Notes: generated by a model from the letters alone, not told the origin. A DNA stretch of 64,000 nt from Chitinophagales bacterium (GCA_026461075.1 JAPJNH010000164.1:1-64000), one strand, 5' to 3'. Shown: positions 41,456-51,189, counted from the first letter of the stretch. Made by a program: numbers and translations.

Positions 41456-42286
41456 TTATTCTTCTGTTGAGTTATTTTCGGTATTGCCTTCGCTTGCGTC
41501 AGCAGCTGCCTCCCCTTCAACTTTTTGATTACGTTTCAAAATTTCACGCGCCAAGTTTAGGTAATTCAAAGCACCGGTACAGTCAGCGTCGTAAGCGATA
41601 GCAGGCTTTCCAATGGTTGGCGCTTCTGCGAGTGAAACGTTACGATGTATGATGGTATTGAATACTAAATCTTCAAAGTGAGGTTTGATTTCATTCACCA
41701 TTTGATGACTCAAACGAAGACGTTGGTTGAACATCGTCAACAAAATCCCTTCGATACTAAGATCCACATTGATACGAGTACGAACTATTTTGATGGTGTT
41801 CAACAATTTGCCCAAACCTTCTAATGCGAAGAATTCACATTGAACAGGAATCAAAACAGAATCGGCAGCGGTGAGTGCGTTAACAGTGATAAGGCCTAGT
41901 GACGGAGAACAGTCGATGATGATATAGTCGAACTGATCTTTTACAGAATCAAGAACGGCCTTCATGATACGCTCACGATTTTGATGGTTCACGAATTCGA
42001 TTTCGGCACCCACTAGATCCATACTTGCTGGCAAGAGGAAAAGGTTAGGTGTTTCCGTTTCGATCATCGCTTTGTCGATGGTCACTTCGTTGATCATACA
42101 CTCATACAAACCGGTTGTGATTTGTTTCGGGTTGAAACCGATACCGGAAGTGGCATTTGCTTGCGGATCTGCATCGACCAACAAGACTTTATATTCTAAA
42201 ACGGCGAAGCTAGCAGCCAAGTTGATTGCTGAGGTAGTTTTACCTACTCCACCCTTTTGATTCGCTATTGCAATAATTTTTCCCAT
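41456..42286 (-). CDS. parA: chromosome partitioning ATPase ParA/Soj
   Basis: MGKIIAIANQKGGVGKTTSAINLAASFA; LLVDADPQANATSGIG. Confidence 0.97.
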   Translation of the reverse strand: MGKIIAIANQKGGVGKTTSAINLAASFAVLEYKVLLVDADPQANATSGIGFNPKQITTGLYECMINEVTIDKAMIETETPNLFLLPASMDLVGAEIEFVNHQNRERIMKAVLDSVKDQFDYIIIDCSPSLGLITVNALTAADSVLIPVQCEFFALEGLGKLLNTIKIVRTRINVDLSIEGILLTMFNQRLRLSHQMVNEIKPHFEDLVFNTIIHRNVSLAEAPTIGKPAIAYDADCTGALNYLNLAREILKRNQKVEGEAAADASEGNTENNSTEE

Positions 42287-42470
42287 AGATATAATTCGAG
42301 ATTCAAAAATAAGCCTAAAATCAGGTCTAGGAACTACCTATTTTCAAATAAGTTACGCACAGTCGTCAATAATCGTGGATAGCGTGGGGATAACTTTTGA
42401 AACGCATCAAATTATAGGCATTATTTACTTTTATTAACAGCGTTTATGCAATTTTTAGAAAGAGTGCAAA

Positions 42471-43625
42471 ATGAGTACTAACTTGCCAAATATTATTAAA
42501 TTGGATTTAGAAAAGATTCAGAAAATGAAGTTTATAAAAAGCAAATCACAACTCAACTATTTACTTTTTGGAATTGCATTTGGGTGTTGCTTTCCCATTA
42601 TTGCACTCGTGTTCGACATTTTCTTTTATTACAAACTAGATTGTTCATGGGCCTCCATAAAGTATGCGCATATGAACGATCCGCTTATTTACATTATTGA
42701 CACCGCGCCCATTTTCTTAGGAATCGCCTTTGGAATTGCTGGTTCAAAGCAGGCGGCTGTTTTAAAACTAAACCAAGGATTAGAAAAAAGTTCTGCAGAA
42801 GTTGACCAAAAGAATAAAATCTTGAATGAGACTTTGGATGAATTAAAAAGAACCCAAACTAATTTAATTCACACAGAAAAAATGAGTGCTGTTGGTCAGT
42901 TGACTGCAGGTATTGCCCATGAGATTAATAATCCAATCAACTTTGTTCTATCCAATGTAACTCCGTTAAAAAGGGATGTGGCAGATTTAATTAGTGTAAT
43001 TGAATCAATTAAAAAAATTGATCATGCAAGCGCCAAAGAAACGCATGAATTAATCAAAAGTATCGATTTGCAATATACTATCGATGAAATTGATGAGCTG
43101 TTAATTGGCTTGGAAGAAGGAGCAACACGTACTGCAGAAATTGTTAGGGGCTTAAAGAATTTTAGTAGAACAGAAGAATTTGGAACAAATCTCACTAATA
43201 TAAACGAGTGCATTAAGACAACCGTTATTCTCCTTAAACATAAGCTAGGTAAACGCATAAAAATCGAGAAGGAGCTCGGTGATATTCCTTTAATCAACTG
43301 TCATTCAGGAAAAATAAATCAGGTTTTCATGAATTTATTAAGCAACTCGATTGATGCAATAGAGGGCGAAGGAACGATTAAAATCATCACTAAAATTTAC
43401 GATCCAAAACAAATACAGATTATTTTAGCTGATACAGGAAAAGGAATGACACCAGAAATATCGCAAAAAATATTCGATCCGTTTTTTACTACCAAAAATG
43501 TAGGTGATGGAACAGGATTAGGTTTGAGCATTAGTTATGGTATCATTAAAGAGATGCAAGGATCTATCGAATTCACTAGTGAAGTGGATAAAGGAACAAC
43601 ATTTACTATCAATTTACCGATATAA
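42471..43625 (+). CDS. membrane sensor histidine kinase
   Basis: Two hydrophobic segments; MSAVGQLTAGIAHEINNPINFV; N-box, GTGLGLSISYGII. Confidence 0.93.
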   Translation: MSTNLPNIIKLDLEKIQKMKFIKSKSQLNYLLFGIAFGCCFPIIALVFDIFFYYKLDCSWASIKYAHMNDPLIYIIDTAPIFLGIAFGIAGSKQAAVLKLNQGLEKSSAEVDQKNKILNETLDELKRTQTNLIHTEKMSAVGQLTAGIAHEINNPINFVLSNVTPLKRDVADLISVIESIKKIDHASAKETHELIKSIDLQYTIDEIDELLIGLEEGATRTAEIVRGLKNFSRTEEFGTNLTNINECIKTTVILLKHKLGKRIKIEKELGDIPLINCHSGKINQVFMNLLSNSIDAIEGEGTIKIITKIYDPKQIQIILADTGKGMTPEISQKIFDPFFTTKNVGDGTGLGLSISYGIIKEMQGSIEFTSEVDKGTTFTINLPI

Positions 43626-43634
43626 TTTACAGCT

Positions 43635-45218
43635 ATGTTAAGTAATTCAAAAGCCTATAACATCCTTTATGTGGATGATGAAATTCACAACCTAAATTCA
43701 TTCAAGGCCGCATTCAGAAGATTTTACAATGTCTATACCGCACTGAGTGCAAAAGACGGTATTGAAATCATGCGTGAAACACCCATTCACCTAATCATCA
43801 CCGATCAGCGCATGCCAGAAATGACAGGTGTTGAATTTCTTGAAAAAGCGATTGGTATTCAGCCAGAGTCGATCAGAATGATTCTAACGGGATACAGTGA
43901 TGTAGAGGATATCATTAGAGCGATTAATACGGGTCGTATCTACAGATATATTACCAAGCCTTGGTCGGAACAAGAATTGAAACTTACGATAGACCTTGCG
44001 CTTGAAAGTCTAGATTTAAAAATAAGAAATACGCAACTGCAAGAAGATGCGATTAAGAACGCATTAGAAGTTGAATCTGCTAAATTCAAGGATCAATTCT
44101 TGGCGAATATGAGTCATGAAATCCGCACACCGATGAATGCTATTGTAGGGATGACACGTTTGATGTTGAAGAGAGAGCAGGATCAGGAAAATTTAAAGTA
44201 TTTAGGAGCCATCCAGCATGCAAGTGAAAATTTATTGATTCTCATTAATGATATCCTAGACATCAGTAAGATCCAATCGGGGAAGATGCATATCGAACAA
44301 ATTCCGATTTCGCTGAGAGCCACCATTAATGGGTGCTTTTCAACGCTTATTTACAAATGCGAAGAGAAAGGTTTACAACTGAAATTAGAAATTGATTCAA
44401 GTATTCCAGACTCCATTATAAGCGATCCAACCCGCTTAAATCAAATATTAATTAACCTAGTTGGAAATGCGATCAAATTCACGAAAGAAGGAGAAATCAT
44501 CCTTCGCGTTAGTACAGCAGTCAAAGACAATCCAAGCTCTACTGACTTTCAGTTTTTAAAATTCGAAGTGATTGATTGTGGTATCGGCATTGAAAAAGGA
44601 AAAACAGCTTTCATCTTTGACAGCTTTACGCAATCAAGCTCCAGTACCGCTCGTAAATATGGTGGAAGTGGACTTGGCCTATCTATTACGAAGCAACTCG
44701 TTTCTTTAATGGGTGGTTCTATTGATGTGATAAGTGAAATTAATAAAGGAAGTAATTTCTTCTTCACCATTCCACTTATCGTTTCGAATATGGATTCGGT
44801 TATTGCCTCACAACAATCGAATATGGATTATTTGCTCAAGGCAAAGAATCTTAAGGGTATTTCCCTTTTATTGGTAGAGGATGACAGTTTTAATCAAATC
44901 GTCGCGGTGGATACACTGGAATCCCTAATCCCTGAAATTAAAATTACGATTGCGGAAAACGGCTTGCTTGCTTGCGAAAAAGCCCAATCTGAGAAATTCG
45001 ATATAGTTTTAATGGATCTACAAATGCCTGAATTAAATGGCTATGAGGCCACTGAAAAAATAAGACAGTTTTCTAGCATCCCCATTATTGCTATGACAGC
45101 GGATGCTTTAAAAACCGATAACGATAAGTGCTTAGCGGTAGGGATGAATGATTATATATCCAAACCATTCGAAGAGGCTAATCTGATTGATAAAATCTAC
45201 AAACAAGTAAACAAATAA
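43635..45218 (+). CDS. hybrid REC-HisKA-HATPase-REC protein
   Basis: N-terminal REC (LYVDDE..ITDQRMP..YITKPW), HisKA NMSHEIRTPMNAIVGMTRL, C-terminal REC (LLVEDD..VLMDLQMP..YISKPF). Confidence 0.95.
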   Translation: MLSNSKAYNILYVDDEIHNLNSFKAAFRRFYNVYTALSAKDGIEIMRETPIHLIITDQRMPEMTGVEFLEKAIGIQPESIRMILTGYSDVEDIIRAINTGRIYRYITKPWSEQELKLTIDLALESLDLKIRNTQLQEDAIKNALEVESAKFKDQFLANMSHEIRTPMNAIVGMTRLMLKREQDQENLKYLGAIQHASENLLILINDILDISKIQSGKMHIEQIPISLRATINGCFSTLIYKCEEKGLQLKLEIDSSIPDSIISDPTRLNQILINLVGNAIKFTKEGEIILRVSTAVKDNPSSTDFQFLKFEVIDCGIGIEKGKTAFIFDSFTQSSSSTARKYGGSGLGLSITKQLVSLMGGSIDVISEINKGSNFFFTIPLIVSNMDSVIASQQSNMDYLLKAKNLKGISLLLVEDDSFNQIVAVDTLESLIPEIKITIAENGLLACEKAQSEKFDIVLMDLQMPELNGYEATEKIRQFSSIPIIAMTADALKTDNDKCLAVGMNDYISKPFEEANLIDKIYKQVNK

Positions 45219-45219
45219 T

Positions 45220-45564
45220 ATGCTAGCGAATCTTGATTTCTTGAAATCATTTACGAAAGGCGATGTTGAGAAGTTGAATAAATACATCTCTATTTTCATT
45301 GATACTGTACAACAAAAGGATATCGAAATAAAAAAGGCTTTGGAGGATAAGAAAAAGGAGGTGATAAAAATTCATGTCCATACCTTAAAATCCCAATGTC
45401 GTTATATGGGATTGAATAATCTCGAACCACTTATATTACAGATTGAAGAGGCCTGTGGATTAGAGGATTCATCCTTAGATGCTATTGCAGAACAACTGAG
45501 CACCCTACTCGCAAATTTGAATCAGGCCATCCTAGAATTAGGGGAAGTGATTCAAAAAAAATAG
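45220..45564 (+). CDS. Hpt phosphotransfer protein
   Basis: IHVHTLKSQCRYMGLNNL phosphohistidine motif in a 114-aa helical protein. Confidence 0.85.
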   Translation: MLANLDFLKSFTKGDVEKLNKYISIFIDTVQQKDIEIKKALEDKKKEVIKIHVHTLKSQCRYMGLNNLEPLILQIEEACGLEDSSLDAIAEQLSTLLANLNQAILELGEVIQKK

Positions 45565-45606
45565 GCTAAAAATAATTTTATTAAATTTACACATCAAATT
45601 ATAACA

Positions 45607-46125
45607 ATGGCTAACAAAACGGAACGTACAATATTTGTTATCGACGATGACAGCATGCAATTACAAATGTTAAATGACTATTTAAGTCAGAACTACGTAA
45701 TTAAAATTCATCAGTTTAAAACAGGTGAAGAAGCCATTGCGAACTTACATCTCAATCCGGATATGGTTATCCTTGATTATCATTTAAGTTTAGATAATAG
45801 TGCCATGAATGGGGTGGATGTTTTGAAGCAAATAAAGATTGCAAATCCATCTACCAATGTAATTATACTATCCGGACAAGATAAAATATCTGTTGCGGTA
45901 GAATGCATGAAGCATGGCGCATACGACTATATTGTAAAAAGCGAGAGTGCTTTTGCAAGAATCGAAAACGCATTAGCACGTATTGGAGAGCACTTAAGTA
46001 CGGTTAACCAACTTAAAATTTATAAGCTAGGTTTCCGAATTGCCATTGCAGCAATTGTAATTATTAGTATTATTTCAATCATACTAGTAAAGGCAGGAAT
46101 GGCTTCGGCTAAATATTGGGCCTAA
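45607..46125 (+). CDS. membrane-anchored single-domain response regulator
   Basis: REC residues (FVIDDDS, MVILDYHL, YDYIVKS), then a C-terminal hydrophobic helix LGFRIAIAAIVIISIISIILVKAGM; no output domain. Confidence 0.88.
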   Translation: MANKTERTIFVIDDDSMQLQMLNDYLSQNYVIKIHQFKTGEEAIANLHLNPDMVILDYHLSLDNSAMNGVDVLKQIKIANPSTNVIILSGQDKISVAVECMKHGAYDYIVKSESAFARIENALARIGEHLSTVNQLKIYKLGFRIAIAAIVIISIISIILVKAGMASAKYWA

Positions 46126-46215
46126 TTAATCTTTTGCGTTCACACGCATAAGTATCGTAACTATTTATTGGGGATTCATCTGACGAAAGTTCATTGAGTT
46201 TGTGATATAGAACAA

Positions 46216-46251
46216 ACTGATATTTTCTATATTAGTATAGACAATATCTAT
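46216..46251 (+). promoter_or_regulatory. predicted OxyR operator in front of oxyR
   Basis: ACTG-N7-CTAT-N6-ATAG-N7-CTAT, same geometry as the katG site; ends 3 nt before the start codon. Confidence 0.5.
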
Positions 46252-46254
46252 AGC

Positions 46255-47187
46255 ATGAACTTACAACAATTAGAATATATCGTAGCGGTAGATCGTTACC
46301 GTCATTTCGTGACGGCAGCGGAGAAATCATATATCACGCAAGCGACCTTGAGCATGATGATTAAGAAATTAGAGGAAGAGCTCGGGATACAAATTTTCGA
46401 TCGCCGAAAGCAGCCTGTAGAACCAACTCCGGCAGGAAAGGAAATCATAGAAAGAGCGCATCGCATCTTATTTGAGGTGCGTAGTATGGAAGATTATGCA
46501 CGTGAAATCAATCACGGCATGACAGGCACTTTAAGCATTGGTATTATCCCCACACTTGCCCCCTATCTCCTTCCAAAATTAATCCCTCCATTCTTAAAAG
46601 AGCTGCCCGATGTACAGTTGCAAATCCATGAACTGCGCACAGCCGACATGATTCAGCAACTCGCCAAGGGAGAATTAGATCTAGGAATCGCAGCTACACC
46701 ATTGGCACAAGAGGCGCTCGTAGAATATCCACTCTTTTATGAGCCCTTCTATGCATATTTGGGAAAGAATGCTAAATCAGATCCTAAAAAATATTTCGAT
46801 CAGAAGTTATTACTCGACAAACAACTTTGGTTGTTGGAAGATGGACATTGTATGCGAACACAAGTATTAGATATCTGTTCGCGCAGAAACAAGCGAAGTC
46901 ATATTCCAATGATACAATACGAATCAGGAAGTATTGAAACCTTGATTCAGCTGGTCGATGAACAAGGCGGTTTAACAATTGTGCCTGCTCTTGCAGTGGA
47001 ACGTTTAACAAAAACACAGAAAACACATCTACGTGAATTTGCACCCCCTACCCCAGTTCGAGAAGTAAGTTTGATTAGTAATAAACACTTCGCACGTAAA
47101 GGCTTACTGAAGGCTGTTCAGCAAATCATTCAGAAGAAAATTGAGTTACCTCAAGAAAAACGACAACAGGTTTTACCGATAGTTTAA
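46255..47187 (+). CDS. oxyR: LysR-type hydrogen-peroxide sensor OxyR
   Basis: LysR HTH; WLLEDGHCMRTQVLDIC has the two redox Cys with OxyR spacing (C-x8-C); LSIGIIPTLAPYLLP resembles E. coli OxyR. Confidence 0.93.
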   Translation: MNLQQLEYIVAVDRYRHFVTAAEKSYITQATLSMMIKKLEEELGIQIFDRRKQPVEPTPAGKEIIERAHRILFEVRSMEDYAREINHGMTGTLSIGIIPTLAPYLLPKLIPPFLKELPDVQLQIHELRTADMIQQLAKGELDLGIAATPLAQEALVEYPLFYEPFYAYLGKNAKSDPKKYFDQKLLLDKQLWLLEDGHCMRTQVLDICSRRNKRSHIPMIQYESGSIETLIQLVDEQGGLTIVPALAVERLTKTQKTHLREFAPPTPVREVSLISNKHFARKGLLKAVQQIIQKKIELPQEKRQQVLPIV

Positions 47188-47219
47188 TGGGATAAACTAC
47201 CTTTGTACAAACAATATTT

Positions 47220-47744
47220 ATGAAAGATAATTACCTAGTGGTGGCTGGCACCATGCGTCAGCATTCCAATACAGAAAAAGTAGCGAAGTGGTATGTAGAG
47301 CAATTAGAGCAAGCGGGTAAGCGAGTTAGTTATATCAATCTAAATGAACTACCGATAGCACAATTCGATTTGAATCACAAAACAGAGCAGCAGGAGGCGA
47401 TGGAAAATACCATGGTACAACCTGCTACGAAGTTTATTTTTGTGGTCCCTGAATATAATGGTTCATTCCCTGGCGCTTTAAAAGCATGGATCGATTGTTG
47501 CGATGTCAAGACAGCCTTCTGGGGCAAGAAGGCGGCAATTACAGGCTTATCTAGCGGTCGTAATGGCAATTTGCGAGGAATGGATCATCTAACGGGTGTA
47601 TTGAATTATATGAAGATAAATGTCATGCACTATAAGGTTAGCTTGCCGACGATTCCTCAAATTTTGAATGCGGACGGTCAGATTGAAGATGCGGTGCATC
47701 TCGATATGATGAAACGTCAGTTAAGTGATTTCATCGAATTCTAA
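47220..47744 (+). CDS. NADPH-dependent FMN reductase
   Basis: VVAGTMRQHSNTEKVAKWYVEQL; FVVPEYNGSFPGALKAWIDCC. Confidence 0.88.
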   Translation: MKDNYLVVAGTMRQHSNTEKVAKWYVEQLEQAGKRVSYINLNELPIAQFDLNHKTEQQEAMENTMVQPATKFIFVVPEYNGSFPGALKAWIDCCDVKTAFWGKKAAITGLSSGRNGNLRGMDHLTGVLNYMKINVMHYKVSLPTIPQILNADGQIEDAVHLDMMKRQLSDFIEF

Positions 47745-48370
47745 TGTTTTCCTTTCTAGTATATCGCCAGAAGAATTTGCAGAGCTATTGGATAGCTTAT
47801 TGGATTCTTTTGGCGATTTTACTTTTGACACAGTGTTTGCTGACGCAAGACGAATTATTTTTATTCGTCAATCGTCATACCAATAACTATTTAGATTTAC
47901 CAATGAATGGTATCACCTTCATTGGCTCTGGATGGGTCTTTGGCGCTGTCATCGGTCTTGCTTTCTTTTATAGAGACAAAAGACTGGGCCTTTTATTATT
48001 GAGCACCTATATCTTAAGCACTTTACTTGCACAAGGAATCAAACATATACTACCGGCGATTCCTCGTCCACAACTTCATTTTGCAGAAATAAAGCAAGCG
48101 ATTCGTTTACCGAAAGGAGCAGAAGTTTTAAAATTAGCCAGCTTTCCAAGTGGACATAGCACCTCTATCGCAGCATTGGCAACTATACTAGCTTTTTACT
48201 TCAGGAAGTATTCCATTGCACTGCCGTTATTAGCAATAGCCTTTATAGTAGCCTTTTCACGCGTTTATGTCGCTGCGCACTTTTTTAGAGATATCAGCGC
48301 AGGAATATTTCTCGGGACGGAGGCAGCAGCGATTTGTATATTATTATTTAGAAAAAAACTAGAACAGTAG
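47744..48370 (+). CDS. PAP2 family phosphatase
   Basis: KHILPAIPRPQ; FPSGHSTSIAALA; SRVYVAAHFFRDISAGIFLG. Confidence 0.92.
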   Translation: MFSFLVYRQKNLQSYWIAYWILLAILLLTQCLLTQDELFLFVNRHTNNYLDLPMNGITFIGSGWVFGAVIGLAFFYRDKRLGLLLLSTYILSTLLAQGIKHILPAIPRPQLHFAEIKQAIRLPKGAEVLKLASFPSGHSTSIAALATILAFYFRKYSIALPLLAIAFIVAFSRVYVAAHFFRDISAGIFLGTEAAAICILLFRKKLEQ

Positions 48371-49186
48371 CCCAATCGTTGCAATCATTTCATAGGTTGC
48401 AAAGGCTTCTCTTGCGGTACCTCCGTAGACATTCAGATTATAATAACGAGCGTAATCCGCTTTGTTAGTAAACTCCAAATAAAGTTTGTGATGGAAGCTT
48501 GCACGGACGCCGAATTCAAGGCCTGTATTCCACCCACCGAACTGAAATTGCGTTTTGTTATGACGACCAAACAATTCGTTTTCTACGTGCGGGATTAAGG
48601 GACCTACACCAAATCTTCCAATAGCGTCGATACGTATCGGAGCAGAGGGGCACGTATACCAATTCCAACGCTTCACGATATTAAACAGGAAGAAATTAGC
48701 CCCGTTATTTAAGAAATAATAGTTCCCTGTTTTACGTTGCCACAATACAAGCGAATCCGTATAGCGACCGTTCAAAGTCCCTTGCACGCGGACCATTTGA
48801 CTGTCAGCGATGATATGTTTAGTATGATCAAAATTTAATTCAACACCCCACCCTTTCTTTTCATTAATCCAATAACCTAAGCGATAATTGTATTGCGGAA
48901 TAGTCAAGGCCATCTTAAAAATAGATTTTTCATTCCAACCTGGATGATCATGCGCTTGAACAGCAAGATAGGTATAGTCATTATTTAACTCTGGTTGCGC
49001 GACATGAATATCAGGACGAGTATACCACTCTTTATTGTAGCCCCATGCGAACCAAACTTTATCATGCGAGAGCCATTTTGGGGCTGCCTTCTCGCTTTTT
49101 ACATCACTGTTAGTTGTGGAAGATTGGGCAAAAAGTGAGGAGCACGCTAGTGCAACAAAAAGCAGTAGTAAAAAACCTTTTTTCAT
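48359..49186 (-). CDS. secreted/outer-membrane hypothetical protein
   Basis: Signal peptide and alternating beta-strand pattern with terminal aromatic residue; no family recognised. Confidence 0.5.
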   Translation of the reverse strand: MKKGFLLLLFVALACSSLFAQSSTTNSDVKSEKAAPKWLSHDKVWFAWGYNKEWYTRPDIHVAQPELNNDYTYLAVQAHDHPGWNEKSIFKMALTIPQYNYRLGYWINEKKGWGVELNFDHTKHIIADSQMVRVQGTLNGRYTDSLVLWQRKTGNYYFLNNGANFFLFNIVKRWNWYTCPSAPIRIDAIGRFGVGPLIPHVENELFGRHNKTQFQFGGWNTGLEFGVRASFHHKLYLEFTNKADYARYYNLNVYGGTAREAFATYEMIATIGLLF

Positions 49187-49263
49187 AGCAAATAATTAGG
49201 CTACGAAGTAAATAAAAAAAATGAAGATTTAAGCTGATGGAAATCATTCCAACCAATGTATGG

Positions 49264-50487
49264 CTAAATAGTCTGGATAAAATCGCGCATTAGCTTATTT
49301 TGAATCAAATGAGTTATTTCGATGGCTTCATTTTTCAACTGTAAGCTTTCGGCTTTATTCCGAACATTGCTATGTGAAGCTGAAAGTAAGTCCCACGCAG
49401 AAGAAGTTAAAGATGCACTATACCAACCTCCTTTAAAGCTTTTCAGTTCTTCCACTCTTACGATGCCTAAACGCAATCCTTCGAACTGAAGTATTGATTG
49501 AAATTCATAATCGACAATATTGGTTGTCATGGCCCAAAGAATTTCTTCTTTAATTAAATCACTTTGCTTCAAAATATGTTCTGCTCCGATAAATAAAAAT
49601 GTCCGCACCAAACGACCAAGCCAAGCAATTCTAAACGGCGCGTAATTGGTATCCTTAGCATGTTGTATCCCTTCCTTTAATAAGGCTTCTAGCTTTTTGT
49701 CATTCAATTCACCATTGAATGCTTTGGTATAAAGGAAGTTAACAAAGAGTCTTGAATAGAGATGCGGAAAATCAATATGTGCCGAGCTTACTTTCTTCTT
49801 ATAACTTGCTTTAAAAGTTTTAAAAGGAATCAAGCCACCAAAACCTCTTTCGAAGTACTTATTGTTGGCATATTCTTCGTAGAAAATCTTCTCATGAATT
49901 GAAATTTCCTGTGTGGTATAAATGCGTTCGATTGAATTAAGAAAATAAAAGCCATGATTATCCTCGTCTACGAAATGATGGAAATAGGATAAACGAGCTT
50001 TTTCATTTTTCTCAATAGCATGAATGATTTTATCTGCACGAGTAGTGTTAGTACGAAACTCTGTTGCGATTATATGATTCAAGCGAATATGTGCCGGAGA
50101 GAGCGGACTAATTCTACTATAATAATCTGCAAATTCTTCTGCACGCAACATCTCCAACGCTAATAATGCCCTAGATTCAAAGATACTTAAGACATTTACT
50201 TCGGAAATTTGACCGCTCGAAACCTTCTCAAAATCATATACATCACGATAGCCCAGAAATTGCGCAATCGCATTGATATTATATAAGTAGGGTTTGGTGG
50301 TAGAACTAAAGAAGCCTGTTAAACGAGATATGGTATGAGGCGATATTTGATATTTTGCAGCATTAAGAATTTCTGCAATTTTAATAGAGTCGCTATGAGA
50401 TTGCAGTTTACAATTGGTTATGCGTTGCAATTCCTCCAATAAGGCGTTAATTGTTTCGTCTTTTAATTGATACTGCGGCTTGGGCAT
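49264..50487 (-). CDS. uncharacterised HTH-like N-terminus plus helical-repeat protein (paralogue of 11812-12984)
   Basis: YQISPHTISRLTGFFSSTTKPYLYNINAIAQFLGYRDVYDFEKV aligns with the 11812 ORF. Confidence 0.55.
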   Translation of the reverse strand: MPKPQYQLKDETINALLEELQRITNCKLQSHSDSIKIAEILNAAKYQISPHTISRLTGFFSSTTKPYLYNINAIAQFLGYRDVYDFEKVSSGQISEVNVLSIFESRALLALEMLRAEEFADYYSRISPLSPAHIRLNHIIATEFRTNTTRADKIIHAIEKNEKARLSYFHHFVDEDNHGFYFLNSIERIYTTQEISIHEKIFYEEYANNKYFERGFGGLIPFKTFKASYKKKVSSAHIDFPHLYSRLFVNFLYTKAFNGELNDKKLEALLKEGIQHAKDTNYAPFRIAWLGRLVRTFLFIGAEHILKQSDLIKEEILWAMTTNIVDYEFQSILQFEGLRLGIVRVEELKSFKGGWYSASLTSSAWDLLSASHSNVRNKAESLQLKNEAIEITHLIQNKLMRDFIQTI

Positions 50488-50553
50488 CTTCTGAAATAAG
50501 GGTTAATTATCAGAAAGTTATACAAATATTTTGAGAGTTAAAACATCTACAAA

Positions 50554-51189
50554 CTATTTACGCAGAACTGCTCTTAGTACCAATCCAGTTCCTATATGGT
50601 ATATACCTTCATTCAAATTCACTTCTAATTCCTCGATATAGTCCAATTCAAAATCTTTACACAAGTTTATAATCTCATCCTTGCTATAAAGCATGGCCTC
50701 CTCTTTAGGTCCGCCCACCTTTGGATTCTTGGCATTATATGCAAGATGGCCTTTACTAAACGCTTCCATAATTAGATAGCCTCCTTTCTTCAAATAAGGT
50801 AAAATAGTACCTATCATCAACTCTTTAACATTCGCAGGAAAATGAGCATAGGACAATGCAATTACATCAAATTGATTCTCCGTATACGGCAAATTATCAT
50901 CCGTATTAACAAAGTATTCAATCTTCACATTATTACTATTAGCCAACTTTTCCGCCTTTTTCATTCCTTCTATACTGATATCAAATGCAAAGACGTCCCA
51001 GCCTAGACCAGCTGCATAAACTGCATTCCGTCCCTCACCCTCTGCAGGGAACAATATTTTCCCAGGCTCTAGTTTTGACAACTGTTCCTTAATAAAATTA
51101 TTTGGTGCCGTACCATAGGCGAATTCCTCTTGTGAATAACGCTCGTCCCACATATGTTTCATGGAATAATTTTTTTCGAAGATAGTCAT
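50554..51189 (-). CDS. class I SAM-dependent methyltransferase (TehB-like)
   Basis: MWDERYSQEEFAYGTAPNNFI; ILFPAEGEGRNAVYAAGLGWDVFAFDIS. Confidence 0.88.
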   Translation of the reverse strand: MTIFEKNYSMKHMWDERYSQEEFAYGTAPNNFIKEQLSKLEPGKILFPAEGEGRNAVYAAGLGWDVFAFDISIEGMKKAEKLANSNNVKIEYFVNTDDNLPYTENQFDVIALSYAHFPANVKELMIGTILPYLKKGGYLIMEAFSKGHLAYNAKNPKVGGPKEEAMLYSKDEIINLCKDFELDYIEELEVNLNEGIYHIGTGLVLRAVLRK

